This document shows, one piece after another, positions 34,615 through 41,740 of a stretch of DNA of 64,000 bases. Every line of letters starts with the position of its first letter. Positions within the stretch are counted from its first letter, which is position 1. Under the pieces are notes generated by a model that made no database searches, was not told the origin of the DNA, and saw only the letters and a list, made by a program, of their open reading frames with translations. The stretch lies in assembly GCA_038322995.1 (NCBI GenBank), contig JBBQGM010000001.1, positions 90,807 to 154,806 on the forward strand, in the 5' to 3' direction. The position numbers and the translations under genes are program-made. The stretch is from QHXQ01 sp038322995. Lineage in GTDB: Bacteria > Acidobacteriota > Blastocatellia > Pyrinomonadales > Pyrinomonadaceae.

Positions 34615-35451
34615 ATGGATGAACAGACCGCGCGGCGCGAGATTGTGCGCGTCGGCCAGTTGTTATATGAGCGCAGTTATGTCGTCTCGTCGGATGGCAA
34701 TGTGAGCGTGCGTCTGGATGACGGGCGCATCGTCGCTACGCCGACGCAGACGTGCAAGGGGCGCATGACGGAGGACGGGCTGGCCATCACGGATTTAGAC
34801 GGCCAGCCGCTCAATGATCGCCGGGCATCGAGCGAGTTGGCGATGCACTTGTTGATCTATCGTGAGCGGCCGGAAGTGAAGGCGGTTTGTCACGCGCACC
34901 CGCCGCACGGGTCGGCGTTCGCGGTCGCGGGGCTGGCGATTGATCAGCCGATCTTGTCGGAAGTTATTTTAACTTTGGGCTGTGTGCCGCTCGCGCAGTA
35001 TGGCACGCCCTCGACCGATGAATTGACGGCGGCGATGCAGCCGCTCGTCAAACATCACAACGCGCTGTTGATGGCCAATCACGGCGCGGTCGCTTATGGC
35101 GCGGATGTGTGGCAGGCGTTCGACCGGCTGGAAACTTTGGAGCACACGGCGAAGATCGCCATCCTCGCGCGGGCGCTCGGCGGCGCGCAGAATCTGTCGC
35201 CCGATGCGATTGAGAAATTAATCGACGTGCGCGAGCGCGCCGGTTATCTAGACGAGCGTGCGCGTTGTCAGTCGTGCGGCTATCTGCATGAGACAAAGAT
35301 CACCTGTCCGACAGGCGAGCGGACAAGCGACGGGGCGACGCGCCCGCCCGCAAACACCACGACGAACGGCGCGGGTAAGATCAATCTGACGCGCGAAGAG
35401 TTGATCGAGTTGTTGGCGCAGGCAGCGAATGTCAATAAGATGTATGATTGA
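34615..35451 (+). CDS. Class II aldolase (fuculose-phosphate aldolase type), probable BMC cargo
   Basis: 278 residues from the ATG at 34615; a GTG four codons earlier is possible. The fold signatures of class II aldolase/adducin are clear: SYVVSSDGNVSVRL, the zinc His pair in CHAHPPHGSAFAVAG, and LMANHGAVAYG. It would cleave a sugar-phosphate such as fuculose-1-P to DHAP and an aldehyde. After residue ~205 come a CQSCGYL segment, a flexible Thr/Asn/Pro linker, and a short amphipathic helix NLTREELIELLAQAANVNKM at the C-terminus. That layout matches encapsulation peptides that target enzymes into microcompartments. Shell genes follow directly. Confidence 0.85.
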   Translation: MDEQTARREIVRVGQLLYERSYVVSSDGNVSVRLDDGRIVATPTQTCKGRMTEDGLAITDLDGQPLNDRRASSELAMHLLIYRERPEVKAVCHAHPPHGSAFAVAGLAIDQPILSEVILTLGCVPLAQYGTPSTDELTAAMQPLVKHHNALLMANHGAVAYGADVWQAFDRLETLEHTAKIAILARALGGAQNLSPDAIEKLIDVRERAGYLDERARCQSCGYLHETKITCPTGERTSDGATRPPANTTTNGAGKINLTREELIELLAQAANVNKMYD

Positions 35452-35722
35452 AGCCAGCCTTCAAATAATTGAGGAAGCTCAGCAGCGGCGTACCTATACA
35501 ATCAATGGCAAAGAGTTGCCACGGATTCGTTATGGGGATGAGTCGGAGGACTGGGGCGCAGATCGTCAGCCCTGCCACGATTGTGGTGCAAGCAAAGGTC
35601 AATACCACGTACCTTTCCTTTGTGATGTTGAAAGATGCCCCGTCTGCGATGGACAGGTGATAGGCTGCGATTGTAAATATGAGGGCGACGCAGATGACGA
35701 TGCGCTTGACGGAGCAGCTTGA
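35444..35722 (+). CDS. Small zinc-binding-type protein
   Basis: 92 residues if the ATG at 35444 is used; it overlaps the end of the aldolase gene by 8 bases. An ATG at 35429 is an alternative. It has two Cys pairs, CHDCGASKGQYH and CPVCDGQVIGCDC, separated by VPFLCDVER, as in a small family of zinc-ribbon-like proteins found scattered in bacteria (function unknown to me). The DNA here is distinctly less GC-rich than the genes around it, suggesting a separate origin from the shell genes. Confidence 0.62.
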   Translation: MIEASLQIIEEAQQRRTYTINGKELPRIRYGDESEDWGADRQPCHDCGASKGQYHVPFLCDVERCPVCDGQVIGCDCKYEGDADDDALDGAA

Positions 35723-35767
35723 GATTCTCTTTTTCGATTTACGATTCCAGAATTGACAGGAGCAAAG

Positions 35768-36052
35768 ATGGCACAGGAAGCACTCGGCATGGTCGAGACG
35801 AAAGGTCTCGTGGCGATGATCGAAGCCGCGGACGCGATGGTCAAGGCCGCGAACGTGACGCTCGTCGGCTATGAGAAGATCGGCGCGGGATTTGTGACCG
35901 CGATTGTGCGCGGCGACGTGGCGGCGGTGAAGGCCGCGACGGACGCGGGCGCGGCCGCCGCAAGGCGCGTCGGCGAGTTGGTGAGCGTCCACGTCATCCC
36001 GCGCCCGCACGGCAGCGTGGACGAAGCGTTGCCCATCGGCAATCAAGGTTAA
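35768..36052 (+). CDS. Microcompartment shell hexamer protein (BMC-H)
   Basis: 94 residues from the ATG at 35768, preceded by GGAG five bases upstream; an upstream TTG at 35753 is unlikely. The Pfam BMC-domain pattern is textbook: ALGMVETKGLVAMIEAADAM, KAANVTLVGYEKIGAGFVTA, and IVRGDVAAVKAATDAG. It forms the hexagonal tiles of the shell facets, with a central pore. It is the only BMC-H gene in the locus. The neighbouring BMC-P genes provide the vertices. Confidence 0.95.
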   Translation: MAQEALGMVETKGLVAMIEAADAMVKAANVTLVGYEKIGAGFVTAIVRGDVAAVKAATDAGAAAARRVGELVSVHVIPRPHGSVDEALPIGNQG

Positions 36053-36058
36053 GCAGAG

Positions 36059-36331
36059 ATGCTCATCGCGCGCATACTCGGCACGGTCGTCGCCACGCAG
36101 AAGGACGAACGGCTCAGGGGCCAGAAACTGCTGATCGTGCGACCCGTCAATTTAGACGGCACGGACACGAGCAGCTATGTCGTCGCCGTGGACACGGTCG
36201 GCGCGGGCTTTCACGAGCGCGTGCTCGTCGTCGCCGGCTCGTCGGCGCGACTCGCCGCAGGCATGAAGGATGTGCCGGTTGACGCCGCGATTGTCGGCGT
36301 CATAGACACGGTGGATTTGAACGGCGATTGA
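36059..36331 (+). CDS. Microcompartment vertex protein (BMC-P, EutN/CcmL family), copy 1
   Basis: 90 residues starting MLIARILGTVVATQKDERLR, then GQKLLIVRPVNLDGTDTSS and VVAVDTVGAGFHERVLVVAG, the EutN/CcmL signature. It forms pentamers that cap the shell vertices. It starts 6 bases after the BMC-H stop. It is one of three different BMC-P genes here. Confidence 0.95.
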   Translation: MLIARILGTVVATQKDERLRGQKLLIVRPVNLDGTDTSSYVVAVDTVGAGFHERVLVVAGSSARLAAGMKDVPVDAAIVGVIDTVDLNGD

Positions 36332-36341
36332 GAGCGAGCTA

Positions 36342-36426
36342 TTAGCTATTAGCTTTTGTCTGTCGCGTAAGTTGAAGCGTACAGCGTAAACAGTATGGCT
36401 AGGCAGAGTTTTAAGCTAATCGCTAA
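36342..36426. repeat. Imperfect palindrome of AGCTATTAGC type
   Basis: TTAGCTATTAGCTT (36342-36355) pairs with AAGCTAATCGCTAA (36413-36426) with one mismatch. It fills the 104-base gap between the first and second BMC-P genes. The left arm and the adjoining TTTGTCTG resemble, inverted, the CAGACAAAAGGCTAACAGCT found at the end of murG. Confidence 0.5.
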
Positions 36427-36435
36427 CAGTTTTCT

Positions 36436-36717
36436 ATGCAACTAGCGCGGGTGATCGGGACGGTCGTGGCGACGGTGAAGAACGATTCGCTGGAAGGGCG
36501 GAAGTTGCTCATCGTGCAGTCGCTCGACAGCGAGTTGCAACCGCAGGGCGGGCCGCTTGTGGCGCTTGATGCGATTGGCGCTGGGATAGGTGAGTTGGTC
36601 ATCTGGTGTCGCGGTAAAGAGGCGAGCTTTCCGTTTAAGCGCGAGGACACGCCGACCGATTGCACGATTGTCGGCATCGTTGATTCCGAGCAACATGTGA
36701 CGGTGGGACATAGATGA
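36436..36717 (+). CDS. Microcompartment vertex protein (BMC-P), copy 2
   Basis: 93 residues beginning MQLARVIGTVVATVKNDSLE and LLIVQSLDSELQPQ, with ALDAIGAGIGELVIWCRG; these are EutN/CcmL hallmarks. Its stop overlaps the next start (ATGA), so it is translationally coupled to copy 3. It differs from the other copies mainly in the loop after the conserved GAGIGE part. Confidence 0.95.
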   Translation: MQLARVIGTVVATVKNDSLEGRKLLIVQSLDSELQPQGGPLVALDAIGAGIGELVIWCRGKEASFPFKREDTPTDCTIVGIVDSEQHVTVGHR

Positions 36718-37010
36718 TCTTAGCGCGCGTGATCGGCAACGTCGTGGCGACGCAGAAGAACGAGCGTTACGCGAATGCGAGCGTGATGCTCTGCCAGCCG
36801 TTGACGCCCGAAGGCGTGGAGACGGGTGCGACGTTGCTCGCGCTCGATTCGGTGAGCGCGGGCGTGGGCGATATGGTGTTGATCGTGCAAGAAGGCTGGG
36901 GCGCTTCGACCGCCGCAACGGGCGAGCCGGGTGCAGCAATTGATACGGCGATCATCGGCGTGGTGGACTACGTCGAATTGCTGCCGGTACAGGGAGGGGA
37001 AGGCGTTTGA
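36714..37010 (+). CDS. Microcompartment vertex protein (BMC-P), copy 3
   Basis: 98 residues beginning MILARVIGNVVATQKNERYA with LALDSVSAGVGDMVLIVQEG. It overlaps copy 2 by four bases and the following Cys-rich protein by four bases (TTGA). Three distinct BMC-P proteins in one locus are known from planctomycete/verrucomicrobial (PVM-type) microcompartments that process fucose and rhamnose. Confidence 0.95.
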   Translation: MILARVIGNVVATQKNERYANASVMLCQPLTPEGVETGATLLALDSVSAGVGDMVLIVQEGWGASTAATGEPGAAIDTAIIGVVDYVELLPVQGGEGV

Positions 37011-37468
37011 GCGCAGAGCAAGATCGGGCGCGTGAGTTGGCCGGACGCATAGCGGCGCGGCTGGCACAAGCAACGGAAAGCATACCTGCGGCCGGCCCCT
37101 CGGCTGATGTCGGCCGCGAGTTGGCGGCCTTGCGGGCGGGCTTGAGCGAGATGCAGCAACGACTCGCGCACATCGAATCGCACGTCACAGACGAGGCCGC
37201 GCCCGCGCAGCACAGCACAACCCGCGCACCGCTCGGACAGGACAGTCGGTCGGCGCAAGAAGCTCCGCGCTCGTCGTCGCTGCCGGTTCGTTGGACGAGC
37301 AGCACATCGATCCCCGTCGTCCAACAGCAGTTGAGCGAGGAGCGGTTTGGCATCGGTGAAGCCGTATCCGAGTTGGTTGATTATTTCGAGCGCGAGAAGG
37401 TCTGCAATGTCGAACCGGGCGGCAAGCCGTGCGATCATTGCGCCATGTGCAATTCACGTGGGTTCTGA
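37007..37468 (+). CDS. Coiled-coil protein with Cys-rich C-terminus, last gene of BMC unit
   Basis: 153 residues, using a TTG start that overlaps the stop of the last BMC-P gene; AGGGGAAGG a few bases upstream supports it. The N-terminal half is an Ala/Leu-rich coiled coil (RELAALRAGLSEMQQRLAHI), the middle is a Ser/Pro/Thr linker, and the C-terminus is VCNVEPGGKPCDHCAMCNSR, four Cys in a C-x9-C-x2-C-x2-C spacing that could hold a metal or Fe-S cluster. I do not recognise a named family. Coupling to the shell genes suggests a role in assembly or cargo. Confidence 0.72.
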   Translation: MSAEQDRARELAGRIAARLAQATESIPAAGPSADVGRELAALRAGLSEMQQRLAHIESHVTDEAAPAQHSTTRAPLGQDSRSAQEAPRSSSLPVRWTSSTSIPVVQQQLSEERFGIGEAVSELVDYFEREKVCNVEPGGKPCDHCAMCNSRGF

Positions 37469-37514
37469 ACCTAGCCGACGTACGTTGCGTTTATAGAGCC
37501 TAGATAAAATAAGA

Positions 37515-37544
37515 GAGGTCGTTGCTTATTGCGGCAACGACCTC
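37515..37544. terminator. Bidirectional terminator after the BMC unit
   Basis: GAGGTCGTTGC (37515-37525) pairs with GCAACGACCTC (37534-37544), followed by GCTTGGTTTT. It separates the BMC unit from the convergent lemA gene. Confidence 0.75.
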
Positions 37545-37566
37545 GCTTGGTTTTAGCGGTCTGCGC

Positions 37567-38196
37567 TTAACGGGTGTTTGTGTTGCGGCGCAGCGTATCT
37601 GAATTGATGGTTGGTGCCTGGCGCGCGCGATCTTCGGCGTTGAAGAACGGCTCTTCTTTGAAGCCGTACAACTTGGCGAAGAGGACAGTCGGGAAGTTGC
37701 CGCGTGTCGTGTTGTAGTCCTGCACGGCTCCGTTGTAGTCGTTGCGCGAGACGCTGATGCGATTCTCTGTGCCTTCAAGCGAGTCCTGAAACTTCTGGAA
37801 ACTCTCGCTCGATTTTAGCGTCGGGTAGTTTTCGGAGAGTGAAAGCAAACGCCCGATAGTCCCGCCGAAACTGTTGTTCGCCGCCATGACCGCCTGTTTC
37901 TGTTCGGGCGACTTGTCGCCGTTCTCGCCCTGCGGTTGCGCGCCCGTCGCGTTGAGCAACTGCGAGCGCGCCTGCGCGATCTGGCCAAATACTTCTTGCT
38001 CCTGCACGCCCGCGGCTTTCGCCGCCTCGAACAAGTTCGGGATCAGATCAGCGCGCCGTTGCAACTGCGTCTCGATGCCCGCCCACTTCGCTTTAACGTT
38101 CTGCTGCTTCGTTTGCAGCGTATTGTATCCGCACCCGCTGGCTGTAATAGAGACGAACACGATGCCCGCCAGCAATAGAAATCTCTTTCGCTTCAT
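37567..38196 (-). CDS. lemA: LemA-family lipoprotein
   Basis: 209 residues from the ATG at 38196, which has AAAGGAG 8 bases upstream. The N-terminus MKRKRFLLLAGIVFVSITAS followed by GCGYN is a lipoprotein signal (lipobox ASGC). The LemA pattern follows: WAGIETQLQRRADLIPNLFE, and EGTENRISVSRNDYNGAVQD with TTRGNFPTVLFAKLYGF. Function is uncertain; LemA genes are commonly next to TPM-domain genes, as here (39098-39949). Likely anchored in a membrane facing the periplasm. Confidence 0.92.
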   Translation of the reverse strand: MKRKRFLLLAGIVFVSITASGCGYNTLQTKQQNVKAKWAGIETQLQRRADLIPNLFEAAKAAGVQEQEVFGQIAQARSQLLNATGAQPQGENGDKSPEQKQAVMAANNSFGGTIGRLLSLSENYPTLKSSESFQKFQDSLEGTENRISVSRNDYNGAVQDYNTTRGNFPTVLFAKLYGFKEEPFFNAEDRARQAPTINSDTLRRNTNTR

Positions 38197-38271
38197 TAGT
38201 ATTCTCCTTTGGTCACGCAACTGATAGATGATGGACGCGGATGTGCTTGCAATTTTTACTCCGCCCGCCGC

Positions 38272-39012
38272 TCAACTCGCGTCCACGACGTTGAGGCGAT
38301 CAACTGCGGCCACGACGCGCTCGATCTGTGCCAGATATGCAGCGAATAGATCGTTCGTTTCGGTGTCGGTCGCGGGGCGCACACCCGTCTCGCGTAAATC
38401 GAAGATGCGCTCGAACGGCTCGCCGTCCAACTTGAACTGCCGGACGGTTGCGCGCACACAGTCGCGCTTTTGCACCGGCGGTTCGACGCCACTCAGGATC
38501 AGTGCGGGCGCGAACAACGCGGCGAAACTCGTCAGACTATTGCTCATCAACTCGCACAACTTGTCAACCGACGCCGACGCAGGAATGTAGTGCCGGCGCA
38601 ATTGGATCAACTTGCTACGCAATTCGTACTCAGTCTGATGCCGCAGATTCGCGTCCGACAGTTGTAGCGTGTCGAACGGATCGGTGCCGTAAAGCACGGC
38701 GCGGGCGCGGCTCATCTGTTGGAACTCGATAGGAAACACGTCCGCCGCGTCATGCAGTTCAGCCAGCGTAAAATAAGTCGGCAGCGGATGGCCGAGCCGT
38801 TGCCACTCACGCATCGGCGCTTGCGCCAACCGCAAATCTTCGGGCGTGATGCGTTGCAGCGCGATCAGTAAATTGTAGTCGGAATCCTGCGCGCCTTGAT
38901 CGCCGCTCGCCGCCGAGCCGTAGAGCACAACGGCCGCGAGATTCTCGCCGTGCGTCGTGCGCAGATCGCCGATTAGATGATTGAACGCCTCATGTGCGAC
39001 CTGATTAGCCAT
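38272..39012 (-). CDS. Nucleotidyltransferase-domain protein
   Basis: 246 residues. The Pol-beta-type nucleotidyltransferase motif is LAAVVLYGSAASGDQGAQDS followed by DYNLLIAL, i.e. GSxxxGx(n)DxD. The rest is helical (KLCELMSNSLTSFAALFAPA) as in MNT/HEPN-like fusions. Such proteins modify nucleotides, antibiotics or tRNA, or serve as antitoxin-like partners; the substrate is unknown. It is flanked on its 5' side by... the TPM gene (transcribed before it) with a palindromic repeat in the gap on the other side. Confidence 0.75.
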   Translation of the reverse strand: MANQVAHEAFNHLIGDLRTTHGENLAAVVLYGSAASGDQGAQDSDYNLLIALQRITPEDLRLAQAPMREWQRLGHPLPTYFTLAELHDAADVFPIEFQQMSRARAVLYGTDPFDTLQLSDANLRHQTEYELRSKLIQLRRHYIPASASVDKLCELMSNSLTSFAALFAPALILSGVEPPVQKRDCVRATVRQFKLDGEPFERIFDLRETGVRPATDTETNDLFAAYLAQIERVVAAVDRLNVVDAS

Positions 39013-39025
39013 AAACCTCCGAAAG

Positions 39026-39099
39026 AAATGATGAGCGCGGAATGATGAACAAAAGATAGACTGTTGCTACTTCAACTTTCAGCGTTCCGCGTTTCCTTC
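39026..39099. repeat. Palindromic intergenic repeat, copy 2
   Basis: Left arm AATGATGAGCGCGGAATGAT (39027-39046) and right arm TTCAGCGTTCCGCGTTTCCT (39078-39097) are imperfect inverted repeats with the same core as the copies in the ruvA-ruvB and murD-ftsW gaps. It fills the space between the nucleotidyltransferase and TPM genes. Confidence 0.6.
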
Positions 39100-39949
39100 A
39101 CCAACTGCCGCCCGACCCGCCGCCGCCGAAATCGCCGCCGCCGCCGAAACCGCCGAAGCCACCGCCAGAGTCGCCGGAACTGCCAGAGTCACCAAAGCCG
39201 CCACTACTCCAACCACCGGAACTGCTGCCACCCGTAGAATTGAACAGCGAATTTAGCAGGAGCAGGTTTAAGCAACCACCCCCGCCGCCGCCACGGCCCC
39301 GATTCGCCAGAATGAAAATTAGCACGATGAGAATGATTAGCCCGATGCCGCAGGGCGATAATCCGGTGCCGCCGGTGCCGCGTGCGGGCTGGCGTGGATG
39401 ATAGGCGCGACTCTGATCTATGCCCGCAATGCTGAAGCCGCGCTTCTCGGCGAGCGTGGCGACATAAGTCTCGACTGTATCCGTGATGCCGCGCGCATAA
39501 TTGCCCTGTTTGAAAGGCGGCACGAGTCGCTCGCGCTGAATCTGCCCGGTCAGCCCGTCTGGCAGATCACCTTCGAGATGGCGGCTGACCTGCGTGAAAT
39601 ATTTGCGGTCGTTGATCGCGACGACCAGCAACAGACCTGCCTGATCGGCATCCTTCGTGCCAATACCCCAACCGCGCGCTATCGCCAATGTGTAATCAAA
39701 GATGTCTTGCTCGCCTGTGGTCGGCACGGTCACGACCGCGAACTCGATGTCGTGTTGTTGCTGGAGATTTACCAGAATCGTCTCAAGCCGCGTTTGCGTC
39801 GCTGCGTCGAGCACGTTGGCGTAATCGTTAACGAAGCCTGTGGGCGCGGGCAGCGGCGACTGTGTGGTCTGTGCGTGCGTTACTACAAAACCGCATAGCA
39901 GGCAGAGTAGTACGCCGAGAAGCGTTTGAATTGATGCGCGTCGGTTCAT
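39098..39949 (-). CDS. TPM-domain membrane protein
   Basis: 283 residues from the ATG at 39949 (the frame is open to 40054, but the signal peptide MNRRASIQTLLGVLLCLLCG begins here). The TPM fold follows (APTGFVNDYANVLDAATQTR), then an Arg/Pro linker, one membrane helix (GIGLIILIVLIFILANRGRG) and a Gly/Ser-rich tail. TPM proteins act in photosystem repair or as phosphatases/chaperones of membrane complexes. The tail of nearly pure Gly/Ser/Phe is unusual but common in this family. Confidence 0.9.
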   Translation of the reverse strand: MNRRASIQTLLGVLLCLLCGFVVTHAQTTQSPLPAPTGFVNDYANVLDAATQTRLETILVNLQQQHDIEFAVVTVPTTGEQDIFDYTLAIARGWGIGTKDADQAGLLLVVAINDRKYFTQVSRHLEGDLPDGLTGQIQRERLVPPFKQGNYARGITDTVETYVATLAEKRGFSIAGIDQSRAYHPRQPARGTGGTGLSPCGIGLIILIVLIFILANRGRGGGGGGCLNLLLLNSLFNSTGGSSSGGWSSGGFGDSGSSGDSGGGFGGFGGGGDFGGGGSGGSW

Positions 39950-40043
39950 TGAATGCAGCGAATGATACAGCCAAACTGCCAAAGGCAAAAGTCTAGAGTA
40001 TGTGCGCCCCGATAAGTCGTTCGGCGCTTGCTTGCGCCGACAC

Positions 40044-40835
40044 TCAGCTTTCAATCAACACGTGCATCACGTAAAAGAAGGCCACGCCCGCAAATACGAC
40101 GAGCGAGACACGCGGATTCTTGTGTTCCATGTGATTAACTTCCGGGATCAAATCACTCGCCGCCACGTACAAGGTGACCCCGGCCGAGAAGGGCAGCGCG
40201 TACACCACCGCCGCGGTTAGGTGCGACTTTAGCAACGCTACACTGAGCACCCCGCTTAACGTTGCCGCGCCGACCACTAAGGTCGCCAGAAAAGCACTGC
40301 GCGCCGTGCGCCCGGAGGCCAACATGATCGAGGCAGCCGTGAAGCCTTCGGGTACTTTGTGCAGCAGGATGGCGAGAAATACAAGCAGACCGACTCTGAA
40401 GTTCACCAAAAACGCGGCGGCGACCGAAACGCCGTCGAAAAATGTGTGAATCGATAGTCCGCCGATGGCCGTGTAAGCGGCCGAGCGGCGCAGCATCGCC
40501 TCAGTATGCGTCTCCGCGCCGAAGTGAAAATGTGGCGCAAGCGTATGCTCGACCATATGTATCAGCAGATAGCCGGTTAAAAGCAGCGTCATCGCGCCCA
40601 ACACAGCATGGCTGGCATCCGCTTGGCCCGGCCGGCTAAGCCATAATTGCACTACCTCCGGCATGACCTCGATAAAGATCGCGGCCAGCATGAAGCCCGC
40701 GCCCAAGGCAATCAGATAGCGCAGCAGATGCGCGTTTCGTAACGCCTTTTTAGTGCGCGTAAGCAGCAGACCACCTAGGACATTCGCCAGCGCCACCAGC
40801 GTACCAAACAATAGTAGTCCAACGAAACTATTCAT
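40044..40835 (-). CDS. ZIP-family metal transporter
   Basis: 263 residues from the ATG at 40835; a GTG at 40892 would add 19. About eight hydrophobic helices. The metal-binding motifs HTFFDGVSVAAAFLVNF and LLHKVPEGFTAASIMLASG (HxxPEG) are characteristic. A His-containing loop LAPHFHFGAETHTEA lies between helices. It should import zinc or other divalent metals in the inner membrane. First gene of the minus-strand group that continues to the TPM, nucleotidyltransferase and LemA genes. Confidence 0.9.
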   Translation of the reverse strand: MNSFVGLLLFGTLVALANVLGGLLLTRTKKALRNAHLLRYLIALGAGFMLAAIFIEVMPEVVQLWLSRPGQADASHAVLGAMTLLLTGYLLIHMVEHTLAPHFHFGAETHTEAMLRRSAAYTAIGGLSIHTFFDGVSVAAAFLVNFRVGLLVFLAILLHKVPEGFTAASIMLASGRTARSAFLATLVVGAATLSGVLSVALLKSHLTAAVVYALPFSAGVTLYVAASDLIPEVNHMEHKNPRVSLVVFAGVAFFYVMHVLIES

Positions 40836-41051
40836 GCCAGGCAGTGGAATGATGCCATCACCACTTCGATTGAACGAGCTTAGGGTGGTCACTATACAGG
40901 ATGTAAGGTGAAAGTGACAGATAGTACTAACTGCTTAACCGTATGAGTCCAGAGTCCATTCACACCAGCGATTAAGCAAAAGCCCTGGGTAAGATAGTGG
41001 TTTTTGCACGATATGGTGCTTAAAAAAGTCTGTTCGACAATGTTTTTACTC

Positions 41052-41081
41052 TTGACATGTTTCCGTACGCAGGCGTAATAT
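41052..41081 (+). promoter_or_regulatory. Sigma70-type promoter of the dcw cluster
   Basis: TTGACA (41052-41057) and TAATAT (41076-41081) with an 18-base spacer, the best promoter match in the window. It points at mraZ, 118 bases ahead of the start codon. Confidence 0.8.
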
Positions 41082-41090
41082 GCGCGACGG

Positions 41091-41115
41091 GTGGGAAAAA
41101 GTGGCTCGAAGTGGA
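41091..41115 (+). promoter_or_regulatory. MraZ operator: three GTGG boxes 10 bp apart
   Basis: GTGGG at 41091, GTGGC at 41101 and GTGGA at 41111 are direct repeats at exact 10-base spacing, beginning 10 bases after the -10 box. MraZ proteins bind direct repeats of the TGGG type spaced one helical turn apart, so this is very likely the autoregulatory site for MraZ. Confidence 0.8.
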
Positions 41116-41198
41116 CTCTTCAGAACACTTGGCGCAAACGGTTTAAGTTCTACTTTAAGTTTTAAGCATACCTTGCCCCGGCCAACCCCCGAAGCTCT

Positions 41199-41639
41199 AT
41201 GTTAAGAGGGAATTACACGACGCGGGTTGATGCGAAGGGGCGACTCAAAGTGCCGACAGTCTTTCGCCGCCTTATTCATGAGGCTCATGGGGCCGAGGTT
41301 TATGTGACCAGTCTGACGGGAGAGCATGTGCGCATCTACCCGCTGACCGAATGGGAAAATATTGAGCAGCGGTTGGCGTTGCTGCCCACGATGGACCCGG
41401 CACGCCGCCGGTTCCTTGATCGCACCAATTATTTCGGTCAGCAGACGGCGATGGACAGTCAGGGCCGCGTGCTCGTCCATCCGCTACTCAGGAAGAGTGC
41501 TGGCGTCATGGGCGATGTTGCTGTATTGGGTTATTTGACTTATTTAGAGGTCTGGGAGTTGGAGCGCTTCCAGCAGCGGCTGCTCTCCGACCCTTATACA
41601 GAAGAGGACGAAGCTGCCATCGCGCGGCTTGGGATTTAA
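41199..41639 (+). CDS. mraZ: Transcriptional regulator MraZ
   Basis: 146 residues. It has the two-SpoVT-AbrB arrangement: MLRGNYTTRVDAKGRLKVPT in the first half and TAMDSQGRVLVHPLLRKSAG in the second, each with the D-x-x-G-R motif. MraZ forms a ring that binds repeats in front of its own gene and represses the dcw operon. The first gene of the cluster, with the matching operator upstream. No clear ribosome site is seen in front of the ATG. Confidence 0.95.
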   Translation: MLRGNYTTRVDAKGRLKVPTVFRRLIHEAHGAEVYVTSLTGEHVRIYPLTEWENIEQRLALLPTMDPARRRFLDRTNYFGQQTAMDSQGRVLVHPLLRKSAGVMGDVAVLGYLTYLEVWELERFQQRLLSDPYTEEDEAAIARLGI

Positions 41640-41740
41640 GCAGTGGGAGAGCGACAAGTGCGCGGCTATAGATCGCTGCCAATCTCAGCATTCGGCGTGC
41701 AGCACTTGTCAGCGTTCTTTGACATCACGGGGTGGTGGTG

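Larger units (their letters stand above)
40836..41198 (+). promoter_or_regulatory. Control region upstream of mraZ and the dcw cluster
   Basis: A 363-base region without genes. Its right part holds the mraZ promoter and three GTGG boxes described separately. The left part, next to the ZIP gene start, has no feature I can name. Confidence 0.6.
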
